Assembly (NCBI RefSeq): GCF_900104555.1
Contig: NZ_FNJU01000006.1
Location: 28,062 to 92,061 of the forward strand
Length of the DNA: 64,000 bases
From: Litchfieldia salsa
Lineage (GTDB): Bacteria; Bacillota; Bacilli; Bacillales; Bacillaceae_L
Direction: 5' to 3'
Below the pieces are notes generated by a model. That model ran no database searches. It saw nothing but the letters and a program-made list of their open reading frames with translations, and was not told where the DNA came from. Positions 1 to 10,900 of this stretch are shown here, piece by piece. How positions within the stretch are numbered: position 1 is the first letter of the stretch; the number at the start of each line of letters is the position of its first letter. Position numbers and translations under genes: made by a program.

Positions 1-1662
1 GAAAACAGGCTTTTAGCGAAAAAGGGAATTTCTGCATTAAGAAAAACTACACGCCCTGGGATAAGAGCGCTACTTAAGGTATGTGGAACAGAGCAAAGTG
101 ATGTAAGTGAAGAAACCATTGGATTTGCTATTGGTCCAAGAATAAATGCTGTAGGTCGATTAGACTCTGCCGATCCTGCAGTACATCTCTTGATGACAAC
201 TGATCCTGAAGAAGCTAGAGAATTAGCAGAAGAAGTAGATTCCTATAACAAGCAGCGTCAACAATTAGTGAATGAAATGACGAAAGCTGCTATTGAAGAA
301 GTGGAAAGCAACTTTCCACCTGACCAAAATAGTGTTTTAGTAATAGCTAAAGAAGGTTGGAATGCAGGTGTCGTTGGAATAGTTGCATCACGCCTCGTGG
401 ATCGTTTCTATCGTCCGACAATTGTTCTGAGCATTGATCATGAAAAGGGGACAGCTAAAGGTTCTGCTAGAAGCATAGAGGGATTCAATCTGTATGAAAA
501 TCTATCATTATGCCGAGAAATCCTTCCACATTTTGGGGGACACCCAATGGCTGCAGGAATGACCCTTGGGCTAGAACATGTTGACGAACTTCGGAATAGA
601 CTAAATGGACTTGCAAAAGAACAACTAACGGAAGAACACTTTATTCCTGTCACAAAGGTAGATGTTGATTGTGAACTGTCAGAAGTTTCTCTTGAAACAA
701 TTAGTGAAATGGAGCTCTTAGCGCCATTTGGTATGAATAATCCTAAGCCGAAAGTTAGGTTAAAGAACGTTTCAATTGGAACAATAAGAAAAATTGGTTC
801 TGACCAAAATCATTTAAAAATTACATTTGAAGATAATGGTTTATCTCTTGATAGCATTGGTTTCGGTCTTGGAGAAGCATATAATGATGTTTCACCAAGT
901 GCAAAAATGTCAGTCATTGGTGAGCTCTCAATTAATGAATGGAACAATTTCCGAAAACCACAAATTATGCTACAAGACATAGCGATTAATGAATGGCAAT
1001 TATTTGATTTTCGTGGAAATAAGAAGTTAAACGAGTCTATGTTACAAATCTCAAAAGAAAAACGAAAATTAATAGCATTTAGTGAACACATATTAACGAA
1101 TCCAGTCTATCGTGAGCACAAAGATGAAATAATAGTTATAAAAGAGACCGAGCAGGCTCGTCATTTTTCTTGTGAGGATATGTATCTATGCTTGTTAGAC
1201 CTTCCAAATGATGAAGAATTGATCAGATTGCTCCTAGAACCTGTTTTACCTAATCGGATCTATACCTTTTTTAATAGTAATAGTAACGAAAGCCATTTCT
1301 TTAGTACAATTCCAACGAGAGAGCATTTTAAATGGTTTTATGGATTCTTGGCTAAAAGAGGAACTTTTGATATGAATAGACATGCTTTTGACCTTGCGAA
1401 GCATAAAGGTTGGTCTAAAGAAACAATTGATTTCATCTCAGAGGTGTTTTTTGAATTAGAATTTGTTAAGATAGACAAGGGAATCATCTCATTATCAAAT
1501 CATGGCCAAAAACGAGATTTGACTGAATCGAAAACTTACCAATTAAAACAACAACAAATTGAATTAGAAAATAAATTTTTGTATTCATCTTATCAGCAAC
1601 TTAAGCATTGGTTTGATTCTATTAACAATGGTTCGCTTAAATTTGAGGAGGCAATGAAGTAA
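1..1662 (+). CDS. recJ: Single-stranded-DNA-specific exonuclease RecJ (3' part, cut by the window edge)
   Basis: The reading frame is open from base 1, so the gene starts upstream; about 553 codons remain of the roughly 780 usual in Bacillus. RecJ degrades single-stranded DNA 5' to 3' in recombination and mismatch repair. The DHHA1 domain is visible near the left edge ([13 protein letters not shown], then [14 protein letters not shown], then GGHPMAAGM), followed by an OB-like region and the long C-terminal extension typical of Bacillus RecJ. The N-terminal DHH metal-binding motifs lie outside the window. The stop codon overlaps the apt start by one base, so the two are translationally coupled. 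Confidence 0.95.
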   Translation, partial: ENRLLAKKGISALRKTTRPGIRALLKVCGTEQSDVSEETIGFAIGPRINAVGRLDSADPAVHLLMTTDPEEARELAEEVDSYNKQRQQLVNEMTKAAIEEVESNFPPDQNSVLVIAKEGWNAGVVGIVASRLVDRFYRPTIVLSIDHEKGTAKGSARSIEGFNLYENLSLCREILPHFGGHPMAAGMTLGLEHVDELRNRLNGLAKEQLTEEHFIPVTKVDVDCELSEVSLETISEMELLAPFGMNNPKPKVRLKNVSIGTIRKIGSDQNHLKITFEDNGLSLDSIGFGLGEAYNDVSPSAKMSVIGELSINEWNNFRKPQIMLQDIAINEWQLFDFRGNKKLNESMLQISKEKRKLIAFSEHILTNPVYREHKDEIIVIKETEQARHFSCEDMYLCLLDLPNDEELIRLLLEPVLPNRIYTFFNSNSNESHFFSTIPTREHFKWFYGFLAKRGTFDMNRHAFDLAKHKGWSKETIDFISEVFFELEFVKIDKGIISLSNHGQKRDLTESKTYQLKQQQIELENKFLYSSYQQLKHWFDSINNGSLKFEEAMK

Positions 1663-2174
1663 TGGATCTAAGGAATTATGTCACAATTGTACCAGATTAC
1701 CCGAAGGAAGGGATTTTGTTTAAGGATATCACTCCGTTAATGAACGATGGAGCTGCATATAAATATGCGACAGACCAAATTGTTAAATATGCACAAGAAC
1801 GAGAAATTGATCTTGTGGTAGGCCCTGAAGCAAGAGGGTTTATCATTGGTTGTCCTGTTGCTTATTCTCACGGAGTAGGTTTTGCTCCTGTTCGTAAAGA
1901 AGGGAAACTTCCACGTGAGGTAATTAGACAAGAATATGGTCTTGAATATGGTAAAGATGTTCTAACTCTTCATAAAGATGCGATTCAGCCTGGCCAACGT
2001 GTATTAATTACAGATGATTTATTGGCAACAGGTGGTACAATTGAAGCGACAATCAATTTAGTAGAAGAGCTTGGTGGAATTGTTGCTGGTATTGCGTTTA
2101 TCATAGAGCTTACCTATTTAGATGGTAGAGATAAATTAGATGGATATGATGTACTAACTTTAATGCAATTTTAA
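1662..2174 (+). CDS. apt: Adenine phosphoribosyltransferase
   Basis: Converts adenine and PRPP to AMP in cytoplasmic purine salvage. The 170-aa length is normal for Apt. The PRPP-binding loop [13 protein letters not shown] lies near residue 115-128, and the [17 protein letters not shown] region and the ending [11 protein letters not shown] are characteristic. The ATG overlaps the recJ stop (TAATG) and is preceded by GAGGAGG inside recJ. recJ-apt-rel order is conserved in Bacillus and joins purine salvage with (p)ppGpp metabolism. A terminator follows directly. Confidence 0.96.
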   Translation: MDLRNYVTIVPDYPKEGILFKDITPLMNDGAAYKYATDQIVKYAQEREIDLVVGPEARGFIIGCPVAYSHGVGFAPVRKEGKLPREVIRQEYGLEYGKDVLTLHKDAIQPGQRVLITDDLLATGGTIEATINLVEELGGIVAGIAFIIELTYLDGRDKLDGYDVLTLMQF

Positions 2175-2188
2175 AAAGGTAAAGAAAT

Positions 2189-2215
2189 GAGCGCTCAATC
2201 AAGAGTGCTCTTTTT
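2189..2215 (+). terminator. Rho-independent terminator after apt
   Basis: An 8-bp stem (GAGCGCTC with GAGTGCTC, one G-U pair) with a 6-base loop is followed by TTTTT, 15 bases after the apt stop. Confidence 0.85.
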
Positions 2216-2488
2216 CTAATTATCTTTTTGTGAGGCATGGTTTGTAGGAATGGGCTCAATAAGTAAAGTAAATATAATATATATAAAGAGATTCATCAAT
2301 TATGAAAAATTGTTTTTTTACACAATAATATTATCTAAATATCGTATTTACCCTAGTAAATGTTTGGAATAATAGGGGTAGGAAGAATTTTTCCTTCTAT
2401 TTCCCTTTACATATTCCGAAATATTCATGATAATAAGTACAATAATTATTTTTACTTTATACTAAGTTTTATAAAAAAAGGTGATTCC
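2216..2488 (+). other. AT-rich leader region upstream of rel
   Basis: Very AT-rich gap. A rel-frame ORF could extend left to 2360, but its composition is not protein-like and the good start is at 2489. An imperfect stem-loop (about 2375-2412, GGAAG pairing with CTTCC within it) could form a structured leader. No consensus promoter or known riboswitch was recognised. Confidence 0.4.
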
Positions 2489-4684
2489 ATGGCAAATGAA
2501 CAGGTACTAACCGCTGAACAAGTCATAGACAAGGCAAAGCGTTATTTACCAGAAAAAGATATAGAGTTTGTTGAAAAAGCGTATAAATTTGCAGAATACT
2601 CTCACAGAGAGCAATATCGAAAATCAGGAGAGCCTTATATCATCCATCCTATTCAGGTAGCAGGAATACTTGTTGATTTGGAGATGGATCCTTCTACGAT
2701 TGCTGCGGGGTTCTTACATGATGTTGTAGAGGATACAGATGTAACCCTTGTTCAAATGAAGGAAGCGTTCAATGAGGAAGTGGCAATGCTTGTTGATGGT
2801 GTTACAAAGCTGGGGAAGATTAAATATAAATCCCATGAAGAACAACAAGCAGAGAACCACCGAAAAATGTTTGTTGCCATGGCCCAGGATATTCGAGTGA
2901 TTTTAATTAAGCTAGCAGACCGCTTGCATAATATGAGAACACTCAAGCATCTGCCTCAAGAAAAGCAACGCCGTATCTCTAATGAGACCCTTGAAATATT
3001 TGCGCCACTTGCACATCGTCTAGGTATTTCTAAGATAAAATGGGAACTTGAGGATACAGCACTTCGTTACTTAAATCCACAGCAATATTATCGTATTGTT
3101 AATTTAATGAAAAAGAAGCGTGCAGAACGTGAGCAATACTTATCAGATGTGATTAATGAGGTAAAAGATAGGGTAGGGGAGGTTTCCATTAAAGCAGAAA
3201 TTAATGGAAGACCTAAACATATCTATAGTATTTACCGAAAAATGGTCTTACAAAATAAACAATTTAATGAAATCTATGATTTACTTGCAGTCCGTATTAT
3301 TGTTAGTAGTATTAAGGATTGTTACGCAGTGCTAGGTATAATTCATACCTGTTGGAAGCCAATGCCTGGACGTTTTAAGGATTATATTGCGATGCCAAAA
3401 CCGAATATGTACCAATCGTTGCATACGACTGTAATTGGACCTATGGGTGATCCTCTTGAAGTACAGATTCGTACAACTGATATGCACCAAATTGCAGAAT
3501 TTGGGATTGCAGCGCATTGGGCATATAAGGAAGGTAAGACAGTTGACGAGTCTTCATCGTTTGAGGATAAACTCACTTGGTTCCGTGAGATTCTTGAATG
3601 GCAAAATGATACTAGTGACGCTGAAGAGTTCATGGAATCCTTAAAGATTGATTTATTTTCTGATATGGTATTTGTGTTTACACCAAAGGGAGATGTTATT
3701 GAGTTACCTGCGGGATCTGTACCAATCGACTTTGCATATCGGATACATTCAGAAATTGGCAATAAAACGATTGGTGCTAAAATCAATGGGAAAATGGTGA
3801 CATTAGACTATCATTTGAAAACTGGAGATATCATTGAAATTTTAACTTCAAAGCATTCTTATGGTCCAAGTCAAGATTGGTTAAAGCTTGCGCAAACTTC
3901 TCAAGCGAAAAATAAAATTCGTCAATTTTTCAAGAAGCAACGCCGAGATGAGAATCTTGAAAAAGGAAGAGAACTTGTTGAAAAAGAGATTAAAAATCTC
4001 GATTTTGACTTGAAAGAGGTTTTAACTTCAGAAAATATTAAACGTGTAGCTGAGAAATTCAACTTCTCAAATGAGGAAGATATGTATGCAGCAGTTGGGT
4101 ATCACGGAATTACTGCAGCTCAAATTGCTACTCGTTTAACCGAAAAGTGGCGGAAAAAGCGTGATCAAGAACAGGACAAGCATGTAACAGAAGCTGTCTC
4201 AGATCTTAAACAGTTTGGCACTGGTAAGAAACGGGATTCCGGTGTGCAGGTTCAAGGAATCGATAACTTACTAATTAGATTATCTAAATGCTGTAATCCA
4301 GTTCCGGGTGATGATATCGTTGGATTCATTACGAAGGGTAGAGGTGTTTCAGTGCATCGAAATGACTGTCCGAATGTCCACTCTACTGATGCACAGCAAC
4401 GACTTATACCTGTAGAGTGGGAAAGTAGTATAAATGACCGCCGTGAGTATAATGTCGAGATAGAGATTAGTGGGTATGACCGTAGAGGGCTGCTCAATGA
4501 AGTCTTACAGGCTGTAAATGAGGCAAGAACAAATATATCCTCAGTCTCTGGTAAGTCAGATCGAAATAAAATGGCAACAATTAATATGGCGATTAGTATC
4601 CAAAACATTAGTCATTTACAAAAGGTAGTTGAAAGAATTAAGCAAATACCAGATATTTATTCCGTTCGTCGGGTTATGAGTTAA
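2489..4684 (+). CDS. relA: Bifunctional (p)ppGpp synthetase/hydrolase Rel
   Basis: Makes and breaks the stringent-response alarmone (p)ppGpp on the ribosome. The ATG at 2489 is chosen because GGTGA precedes it and it gives 731 aa, the usual length of Bacillus Rel; an upstream in-frame extension to 2360 looks non-coding. Domains in order: HD hydrolase with FLHDVVEDT near residue 75, RelA/SpoT synthetase with [13 protein letters not shown] near 295 (the RxKD form typical of bifunctional enzymes), TGS ([15 protein letters not shown]) near 400, a zinc-finger-like segment with [11 protein letters not shown], and a C-terminal ACT domain ([15 protein letters not shown]). A dtd gene follows after 13 bases, so the two are probably cotranscribed. 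Confidence 0.97.
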   Translation: MANEQVLTAEQVIDKAKRYLPEKDIEFVEKAYKFAEYSHREQYRKSGEPYIIHPIQVAGILVDLEMDPSTIAAGFLHDVVEDTDVTLVQMKEAFNEEVAMLVDGVTKLGKIKYKSHEEQQAENHRKMFVAMAQDIRVILIKLADRLHNMRTLKHLPQEKQRRISNETLEIFAPLAHRLGISKIKWELEDTALRYLNPQQYYRIVNLMKKKRAEREQYLSDVINEVKDRVGEVSIKAEINGRPKHIYSIYRKMVLQNKQFNEIYDLLAVRIIVSSIKDCYAVLGIIHTCWKPMPGRFKDYIAMPKPNMYQSLHTTVIGPMGDPLEVQIRTTDMHQIAEFGIAAHWAYKEGKTVDESSSFEDKLTWFREILEWQNDTSDAEEFMESLKIDLFSDMVFVFTPKGDVIELPAGSVPIDFAYRIHSEIGNKTIGAKINGKMVTLDYHLKTGDIIEILTSKHSYGPSQDWLKLAQTSQAKNKIRQFFKKQRRDENLEKGRELVEKEIKNLDFDLKEVLTSENIKRVAEKFNFSNEEDMYAAVGYHGITAAQIATRLTEKWRKKRDQEQDKHVTEAVSDLKQFGTGKKRDSGVQVQGIDNLLIRLSKCCNPVPGDDIVGFITKGRGVSVHRNDCPNVHSTDAQQRLIPVEWESSINDRREYNVEIEISGYDRRGLLNEVLQAVNEARTNISSVSGKSDRNKMATINMAISIQNISHLQKVVERIKQIPDIYSVRRVMS

Positions 4685-4697
4685 AGGGGAATGTTTA

Positions 4698-5135
4698 ATG
4701 AGGGTTGTTGTACAACGTGCGAAGAATGCAAGTGTAGTTGTTAGTGAAGAAACAATTGGACAGATATCAAATGGATTCATGTTATTGGTAGGTATCACAC
4801 ACAATGATACATTTGAGGATGTAAAATATTTGGCCGACAAAATTGTAAACCTTCGTATCTTTGAAGATGAAAATGGCAAAATGAATTTATCCCTTCTTGA
4901 TATAGGAGGGGAAATTCTTTCAGTATCACAATTTACTCTTTATGGTGATTGTCGCAAAGGTAGACGACCAAACTTTATGGAAGCCGCGGCTCCTGATTAT
5001 GCTAATGAACTTTATGAGGCCTTTAATCAAGAGTTGAAACTAAGAGGGGTTCATGTTGAAACTGGAAAGTTTGGAAGTATGATGGATGTGCAATTCACAA
5101 ATGTAGGTCCTGTGACATTAATTCTTGAAAGTTAA
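4698..5135 (+). CDS. dtd: D-aminoacyl-tRNA deacylase
   Basis: Hydrolyses D-amino acids, and glycine mischarged on tRNA-Ala, from tRNA. The 145-aa length is standard. The family motifs [15 protein letters not shown] (near residue 76) and [11 protein letters not shown] (C-terminus, containing the Gly-cisPro-type GPVT element) are intact. The gene follows rel by 13 bases with AAAGGGGA as ribosome binding site; rel-dtd is a conserved Bacillus pair (B. subtilis yrvI). Confidence 0.95.
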   Translation: MRVVVQRAKNASVVVSEETIGQISNGFMLLVGITHNDTFEDVKYLADKIVNLRIFEDENGKMNLSLLDIGGEILSVSQFTLYGDCRKGRRPNFMEAAAPDYANELYEAFNQELKLRGVHVETGKFGSMMDVQFTNVGPVTLILES

Positions 5136-5145
5136 TAAGAAAAGA

Positions 5146-5186
5146 GCAAGGCGCCCGCTTATCGGCGACAGGAGCTAGACACAAAA
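5146..5186 (-). repeat. Degenerate remnant of the GTGTCTAGCTCC repeat family
   Basis: Read on the minus strand, this contains GTGTCTAGCTCCTGTCGCC and GGGCGCCTTGC, matching the two ends of the long repeat at 50257-50496 but with the middle deleted. It sits just after dtd. Confidence 0.55.
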
Positions 5187-5222
5187 AATATGTAACAACA
5201 TTAATCCGTCTTAAACTAGTTA

Positions 5223-5256
5223 AAAAAAGGAGGCTGAAATTTCAGCCTCTTTTTAT
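5223..5256. terminator. Bidirectional terminator between dtd and the amidase gene
   Basis: The perfect 18-base palindrome at 5231-5248 (AGGCTGAAA and its complement) has an A-run on the left and a T-run on the right, so it can end transcription from dtd and from the convergent amidase gene. Confidence 0.85.
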
Positions 5257-7022
5257 TTTGCCTTGAAATATTGCGCAAGTCCGTAAAAAATACCACTAGA
5301 TACTTTTTCTTGATAACTGCTAGTATTAATCGTTAATTCCTCTGAGAGATTACTTAGATAACCTAGTTCTAGCAGTACACTAGGTTGTCGATTGGACCGG
5401 AGAACTTGATAGTTCCCACTTCTATGTCCACGATCCTTTAGACCAGTATATTTAATGATTTCAGTCTGCAGTGCTGAAGCAACAGGAACATCAATGTTCT
5501 TATAATAATAAGAAGTGACTCCGCGAACACTACTATTGTTAATACTATCATAATGTACACTTACAAATGCATCTGCATTTCGATAATGAGAAATACTAAC
5601 TCTTGATGCTAAACTTACATATGTGTCACTACTTCTAGATAAATAAACATTCGCACCAGCAGCTGAAAGTTTGTCATATACAAGCTTTGCTGTTCGTAAG
5701 GTTAACGTTTTTTCATACGTCCCTCTTACTCCGACAGCACCACCGTCCCTTCCACCATGACCTGGATCTATGATAATTGTTTTGTTTTTCAAATACTGGT
5801 TAACTCCTGGTTTTTGAACAGCAGGCGTATCTCCAATCACTTGGACAATCCAACCAGCAATATAACCTACTTTGCCAGTTGAGATTTCAATTTTGTACCA
5901 GTCACCTTCCGTACCAAGGATTTTAAATGTATCGCCCTCATTTGCTCGTGCAATTACACTAGTAGAGGTAGACGCTGATGAACGGATATTTGTTCCATTA
6001 TGAAGAATTTTGATCGTACTTACATTACTATCCTCTGAATGATCTGAAGAAGGAGGCACCGGGCTTTCTTTTCGTTCTATGAACCAACCAGCTACCCAAC
6101 CTTTTGTGCCGTTATTAAGCTTAATTTCATACCATTTATTAGATTCTGAAAGAATAGTTACTGACTCACCTTTTTTTAAGGTGGAGACGAGCTTTCCACT
6201 TAATGTATTTTGATCTCTTACATTTAAAGTAGACGCTGTGACAATTCCAGTGCCAAGACCATTTCCGGTATTTGAATCCGTATTATTGTTAGAAGGTGCT
6301 GCTGCAATATTAATATAATCTTTATGAACAAACGCTTTCTGATTTTTGTAGCTAATTTCAATCCAATCACCTGTCGCATTTGTCACTGGAACAGTTTCAC
6401 CGTTATTTAACTTTCCAATGATGCTAGCGGTTTGGCTAGGTTGACTTCGCACATTAAGGTTATTCGTTGTAATTTTGCCAGTTTTACCTGTGTTACTACT
6501 CGTCTCAGTAGGAGTGGGAGAAGTAGCCTGAGACGCTGACAAATACTGTGATGACACCCAACCAACGGTATTATTAAGTTTGATTTTTGTCCAGTTTTCA
6601 TTTTTTTCAATGAATGTAGCTGATTGTCCTTTATTAATAAAGCCTGTTATTTGAAAGCTAGTGCCTGGTCCTGTACGGATTCGTAAATCATCCACAGTCG
6701 AAGTTACCGATGATGAGCTTGTAGGCTGTGGAGTAGCAGCTTCACTTGTCTTGACTAACCATGAAGCAACCCAGCCATTTAAGTTATTAGATAATTTCAA
6801 TTTGTACCAGTCATTTTTCGTTTCAGTGATTGAGAATTTTTCACCCATTTTTACCTTTTTGATGACCTTATATGATAAACCAGGACCTTCCCGTACATTT
6901 AAAATTGTAGTGTTAATAGTAGCCGTTGAAGATGACGCACTAGCCCAATGATTAAAATGATTGAGCGGTGATATGGAAATAAGTATGAAGCAGAGTGCGA
7001 CTTTTACTAGATGTCTTAGCAA
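5253..7022 (-). CDS. Secreted N-acetylmuramoyl-L-alanine amidase with five SH3b domains (YrvJ-like)
   Basis: Cleaves the amide bond between MurNAc and the stem peptide of peptidoglycan outside the cell. The TTG at 7022 is chosen because AAGGAGGA lies 8-9 bases upstream and it directly begins a signal peptide (LRHLVKVALCFILISIS, cut near WASA); an upstream TTG at 7052 lacks a site. Five bacterial SH3 repeats follow, each with an NVR/RIRxGPG-type core and a W-Y/G-W ending. The C-terminal Amidase_3 domain (about the last 180 residues) has zinc ligands in DPGHGG, the Glu of TYEKT and the His of SVHYDS, and the catalytic Glu in LLELGYLSN. Total about 589 aa. Position next to dtd matches B. subtilis yrvJ. 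Confidence 0.93.
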   Translation of the reverse strand: MLRHLVKVALCFILISISPLNHFNHWASASSSTATINTTILNVREGPGLSYKVIKKVKMGEKFSITETKNDWYKLKLSNNLNGWVASWLVKTSEAATPQPTSSSSVTSTVDDLRIRTGPGTSFQITGFINKGQSATFIEKNENWTKIKLNNTVGWVSSQYLSASQATSPTPTETSSNTGKTGKITTNNLNVRSQPSQTASIIGKLNNGETVPVTNATGDWIEISYKNQKAFVHKDYINIAAAPSNNNTDSNTGNGLGTGIVTASTLNVRDQNTLSGKLVSTLKKGESVTILSESNKWYEIKLNNGTKGWVAGWFIERKESPVPPSSDHSEDSNVSTIKILHNGTNIRSSASTSTSVIARANEGDTFKILGTEGDWYKIEISTGKVGYIAGWIVQVIGDTPAVQKPGVNQYLKNKTIIIDPGHGGRDGGAVGVRGTYEKTLTLRTAKLVYDKLSAAGANVYLSRSSDTYVSLASRVSISHYRNADAFVSVHYDSINNSSVRGVTSYYYKNIDVPVASALQTEIIKYTGLKDRGHRSGNYQVLRSNRQPSVLLELGYLSNLSEELTINTSSYQEKVSSGIFYGLAQYFKAK

Positions 7023-7175
7023 TGATAATATCCTCCTTCGTTCAAAAAACAATGTTCATTTACATTACTTCGGTAGATGTGTAAAAAAATCCTTGTAAAA
7101 ATTGAAAATAAATTCAAGAAAAAGGGCAAGATACAAGTAGAGCTTTTCAATTTAAAAAAGGAGCGGATCGGTTCT

Positions 7176-7352
7176 ATGAGATTTAGTGAAAAGGGACAGC
7201 ATTCACATCAAGCAAATAACGGATTATTTGGAGTCGATCTCCATCATTTTGTGAAATCTGAACAAGATGCAACATATGTGGAATTAGCATCTGAATTTGG
7301 TATCTCAATTAAAGATGTTCGAAAACTAAAAAAGCAATTAAATCGATCTTAA
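7176..7352 (+). CDS. Small helix-turn-helix-like protein of unknown function
   Basis: A 58-aa ORF starting MRFSEKGQHSHQANNG. The C-terminal third (YVELASEFGISIKDVRKLKKQL) resembles a sigma region 4 or HTH recognition unit. The ATG at 7176 follows AAAGGAG by 12 bases, a little long; the frame stays open upstream to 7077 but that part is Lys-rich and low in complexity. It lies between the amidase gene and the hisS T-box leader, where B. subtilis also has a small unknown gene. Function unknown; confidence in coding is moderate. Confidence 0.6.
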   Translation: MRFSEKGQHSHQANNGLFGVDLHHFVKSEQDATYVELASEFGISIKDVRKLKKQLNRS

Positions 7353-7383
7353 TAGATAGCTTTGATTAAATAAAGAGTTGCTC

Positions 7384-7412
7384 TTGACAAGACGATAGTT
7401 CATACGTATGAT
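7384..7412 (+). promoter_or_regulatory. Sigma-A promoter of the hisS T-box leader
   Basis: Perfect TTGACA at 7384-7389, a 17-base spacer, then TATGAT at 7407-7412. Transcription should begin near 7419. Confidence 0.9.
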
Positions 7413-7418
7413 AATATA

Positions 7419-7718
7419 AAATTATACATATGAAAAGCTAAATATTAATAATAGAACCAGTGATGAGGAATAGTAGGTAAGATAACACATGAAAAGAGAA
7501 GAAATGCCCAAGGCTGAAAGCATTTCTGCATGATGACTTAGTGAAAGAACACCTCTTAGGTTTCACTCTGAAAAAGAGAAAACTCTTTAGTAGGAGATGG
7601 ACGTATCAGGCGTTAACTGATTGAGTGGAGATTTTTCTAAAAAATCTCAACTAGGGTGGTACCACGGGAATTTAAACTCTCGTCCCTACATGAATATGTA
7701 GGGATGGGAGTTTTTTTA
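7419..7718 (+). promoter_or_regulatory. T-box riboswitch leader (histidine) of hisS-aspS
   Basis: Tests the charging of tRNA-His and allows readthrough when uncharged tRNA binds. The T-box sequence AGGGTGGTACCACGGG is at about 7653-7668. It is followed by a terminator hairpin (AAACTC 7674-7679 with GAGTTT 7708-7713, with an inner CCCTACAT/ATGTAGGG stem) and a T-run. In Stem I, the AGTA near 7469 and the GAA at 7547-7549 look like the two sides of the specifier loop, placing the codon CAC (His) at 7550-7552. The specifier assignment is inferred by eye. Confidence 0.92.
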
Positions 7719-7770
7719 TTTTATTTAAGAAATGCCTTTAAAAAGTAAGAAAGCAATTAGGAGGATGGCA

Positions 7771-9042
7771 ATGTCAATGAATATACCAAGAGGCACCCAG
7801 GATATTCTTCCAGGTGAAGTTGAGAAATGGCAATATATTGAAAGAGTAGCGAGAGACGTTTGTCGACGTTTTAATTATAAAGAAATTAGAACCCCGATCT
7901 TTGAACACACAGATTTGTTTTTACGAAGCGTTGGAGACACGACAGATATCGTTCAAAAGGAAATGTATACATTTAAGGACCGTGGTGACCGAAGTTTAAC
8001 ATTACGTCCAGAAGGGACAGCAGCGGTCGTTCGTTCTTTTGTTGAGCAGAAAATGTTTGGACATCCATCACAACCAACGAAACTCTATTATATTGGTCCT
8101 ATGTTTCGCTATGAGCGTCCACAGGCTGGTCGATATCGTCAATTTGTTCAGTTTGGTATAGAGGCACTAGGGAGTAACGATCCTGCGATTGATGCAGAAG
8201 TAATTGCTCTTGCAATGGAAGTATATCAATCACTAGGTTTGAAGAAATTAAAACTTGTAATCAATAGTCTAGGTGATAAAGATAGTAGAACAGCTCACCG
8301 TGAGGCATTAATCAAGCACTTTGAACCCCAAATAGAAGAATTCTGTGGAGATTGTAAATCACGTTTAGAAAAGAATCCAATGAGAATTCTAGATTGTAAA
8401 AAAGATCGAGAACATGAGTTGATGAAGTCCGCTCCTTCGATTTTAGAATATTTAAATGTAGAATCTAAAATCTACTTTGAGAAGGTACAGGCGTTTTTAG
8501 CTGATTTTGGTATTGAATATGAAGTTGATCCCGGATTGGTAAGAGGTTTAGATTATTACAATCATACAGCGTTTGAAATTATGAGTGATGCTGAAGGTTT
8601 CGGGGCAATTACAACACTTTGTGGTGGTGGAAGATATAACGGCCTAGCAGAGGAGATTGGTGGCCCAGATACTCCAGGTATTGGTTTTGCATTAAGTATT
8701 GAGAGATTACTTTCTGCACTTGATGCTGAAGGTGTGATACTACCATTGGAAGATTCAATTGATTGTTATGTTGTTGCTTTAGGTGATCAAGCTTCTGCAA
8801 AAGCCGTTTCACTAGTCCAGCAACTAAGAGTAAATGGAGTAAGTGCAGAAAAAGATTATTTAGATCGAAAAGTAAAAGCACAATTTAAAGCAGCTGATCG
8901 CCTTCAAGCGAAACTGGTTGGTGTCCTTGGTGATGATGAATTAGAACGTAATGTCATTAATATAAAGAATATGGATTCTGGTCTGCAGGAAGAAGTATTA
9001 CTTACAGATTTTATAAACGTTGTTAAAGAAAAACTAAAATAG
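7771..9042 (+). CDS. hisS: Histidyl-tRNA synthetase
   Basis: Class II synthetase charging tRNA-His. The start at 7771 is chosen because AGGAGG ends 6 bases upstream and the product begins [15 protein letters not shown] as in the family, giving 423 aa; the frame extends to 7732 without a site. Visible motifs: class II motif 2 ([20 protein letters not shown] near 110), the HisA element [14 protein letters not shown] near 257, motif 3 ([12 protein letters not shown] near 310), and the anticodon-binding domain at the end. Controlled by the T-box leader and followed by aspS after 13 bases. Confidence 0.97.
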   Translation: MSMNIPRGTQDILPGEVEKWQYIERVARDVCRRFNYKEIRTPIFEHTDLFLRSVGDTTDIVQKEMYTFKDRGDRSLTLRPEGTAAVVRSFVEQKMFGHPSQPTKLYYIGPMFRYERPQAGRYRQFVQFGIEALGSNDPAIDAEVIALAMEVYQSLGLKKLKLVINSLGDKDSRTAHREALIKHFEPQIEEFCGDCKSRLEKNPMRILDCKKDREHELMKSAPSILEYLNVESKIYFEKVQAFLADFGIEYEVDPGLVRGLDYYNHTAFEIMSDAEGFGAITTLCGGGRYNGLAEEIGGPDTPGIGFALSIERLLSALDAEGVILPLEDSIDCYVVALGDQASAKAVSLVQQLRVNGVSAEKDYLDRKVKAQFKAADRLQAKLVGVLGDDELERNVINIKNMDSGLQEEVLLTDFINVVKEKLK

Positions 9043-9055
9043 AGGTGGATGTATA

Positions 9056-10825
9056 ATGTACGGTCGATCGTATTACTGTGGAGAAGTTCCTATAGAAGCA
9101 ATTGGTGAAAAAGTGAAATTAAAAGGGTGGGTTCAAAAGCGTCGTGATTTAGGTGGACTTATTTTCATAGACCTTCGTGACCGCTCAGGTGTTGTGCAGG
9201 TTGTATTTAGTCCAGAGGTATCAAATGAAGCATTAACAATTGCTGAGGGAATTCGAAATGAATTTGTTGTTGATATTGAAGGTACTGTTATAGCGCGTGA
9301 AGAGGGTACGATCAATGAAAATATTAAGACTGGTCAAATTGAGGTAAAAGCAGAGAAGATTGTCATATTGAATGCTGCTAAAACGCCGCCATTTAGTATT
9401 AGTGATAAAACAGAAGTATCTGAGGATGTCCGTTTAAAATATCGTTATTTAGATTTAAGACGTACAGCAATGTATGAAACGTTCAAAATGCGTCATGATG
9501 TAACAAAAACAATTCGAAATTATCTTGATGGTGAAGGGTTTTTGGATGTCGAAACTCCTATTCTTACGAAAAGTACACCAGAAGGTGCGAGAGATTATCT
9601 AGTACCAAGTCGTGTACATCCAGGTGAATTTTATGCTTTACCACAATCACCACAGATTTTCAAACAATTACTTATGGTTGGTGGTTTTGAACGATACTAC
9701 CAAATTGCCCGTTGTTTCAGAGATGAAGACCTACGTGCAGACCGCCAGCCAGAGTTCACTCAAATAGATATTGAGACTTCCTTTATGAGTCAAGAAGACA
9801 TTATCGCGATGATGGAAGAAATGATGGCAACGGTTATGACTGAGGTTAAAGGACTTAAGGTTGAGACTCCGTTTCCACGCATCAGCTATGATGATGCGAT
9901 GAATCGATATGGCTCAGATAAGCCAGATACACGTTTCGAAATGGAGATTGTTGATCTTTCTGAACTAGTTAAAGATAGTGGTTTTAAAGTTTTCAGTGGT
10001 GCTGTTCAAAGTGGAGGACAAGTAAAGGCTATTAATGTAAAAGGTGGAGCAGAGCAATATTCTCGTAAAGATATTGATGCATTAACAGAATTCGTTAAGG
10101 TGTATGGAGCGAAAGGATTAGCTTGGTTAAAGGTAGAAGAAGGAGAATTAAAAGGTCCGATTGCTAAGTTCTTTGACGAAAATGAACAACAGTCACTTAC
10201 ACAGCTGTTAGACGGTGCTGCTGGAGACCTTTTCTTATTTGTGGCAGATAAGAAATCAGTTGTTGCTGACTCATTAGGAGCACTTAGATTAAAATTAGCA
10301 AAAGAGTTAAAGTTAATCGATGAAACGAAATTCAATTTCCTTTGGGTAACAGACTGGCCATTGTTGGAGTATGATGAAGGAGAAGGACGTTACTTTGCAG
10401 CACACCATCCATTCACGATGCCAGTAAGAGAAGATTTGGACTTACTAGATTCTGATCCAGGAAAAGTAAGAGCGCAAGCCTATGACCTTGTGTTGAATGG
10501 CTATGAGCTTGGTGGTGGATCATTACGTATTTTTGAACGTGAGGTTCAAGAAAAGATGTTTAAAGTTCTTGGGTTTAGTGAAGAAGAAGCTAGAGAGCAA
10601 TTTGGATTCCTCCTTGAGGCATTTGAATATGGTACACCTCCACATGGAGGAATTGCACTTGGTTTGGACAGAATGGTTATGTTGTTTGCAGGCAGAACTA
10701 ATCTACGTGATACAATTGCTTTTCCGAAAACAGCGAGTGCAAGTGACTTACTAACAGATGCACCAGGAGAGGTAAGTCAATCCCAATTAAATGACTTAAG
10801 TTTGTCATTAAATGTTGAAAAATAG
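9056..10825 (+). CDS. aspS: Aspartyl-tRNA synthetase
   Basis: Bacterial-type AspRS of 589 aa. The N-terminal OB anticodon-binding domain ([23 protein letters not shown]) is followed by the class II core with [15 protein letters not shown], motif 2 ([21 protein letters not shown]), the bacterial GAD insertion, and motif 3 ([11 protein letters not shown]). The ATG has GAGGTGG upstream. It is cotranscribed with hisS, so its expression depends on the hisS T-box. The 6S RNA gene lies directly downstream. Confidence 0.97.
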   Translation: MYGRSYYCGEVPIEAIGEKVKLKGWVQKRRDLGGLIFIDLRDRSGVVQVVFSPEVSNEALTIAEGIRNEFVVDIEGTVIAREEGTINENIKTGQIEVKAEKIVILNAAKTPPFSISDKTEVSEDVRLKYRYLDLRRTAMYETFKMRHDVTKTIRNYLDGEGFLDVETPILTKSTPEGARDYLVPSRVHPGEFYALPQSPQIFKQLLMVGGFERYYQIARCFRDEDLRADRQPEFTQIDIETSFMSQEDIIAMMEEMMATVMTEVKGLKVETPFPRISYDDAMNRYGSDKPDTRFEMEIVDLSELVKDSGFKVFSGAVQSGGQVKAINVKGGAEQYSRKDIDALTEFVKVYGAKGLAWLKVEEGELKGPIAKFFDENEQQSLTQLLDGAAGDLFLFVADKKSVVADSLGALRLKLAKELKLIDETKFNFLWVTDWPLLEYDEGEGRYFAAHHPFTMPVREDLDLLDSDPGKVRAQAYDLVLNGYELGGGSLRIFEREVQEKMFKVLGFSEEEAREQFGFLLEAFEYGTPPHGGIALGLDRMVMLFAGRTNLRDTIAFPKTASASDLLTDAPGEVSQSQLNDLSLSLNVEK

Positions 10826-10849
10826 AGGAAGATTGTAGGTTTAGTAACC

Positions 10850-10878
10850 TTGAAAATCAGGTGTTTATATGTTATTAT
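10850..10878 (+). promoter_or_regulatory. Probable promoter of 6S RNA
   Basis: TTGAAA at 10850-10855, 17-base spacer, TATTAT at 10873-10878. The predicted start near 10885 would leave roughly 15 extra bases before the mature 6S end, in line with the 5'-processed precursor known for B. subtilis 6S-1 RNA. Confidence 0.65.
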
Positions 10879-10900
10879 TTTGACATAAGTTAATGGCGTA

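Noticed and set aside
2360..2488. N-terminal extension of Rel to 2360
   Set aside because: The added 43 residues are Phe/Ile/Tyr-rich and unlike the family, and the ATG at 2489 has a ribosome site and gives the normal length.
8609..8881. 90-aa minus-strand ORF inside hisS
   Set aside because: Shadow of the hisS coding frame with biased Leu/His composition and no ribosome site; similar antisense ORFs throughout were left out.
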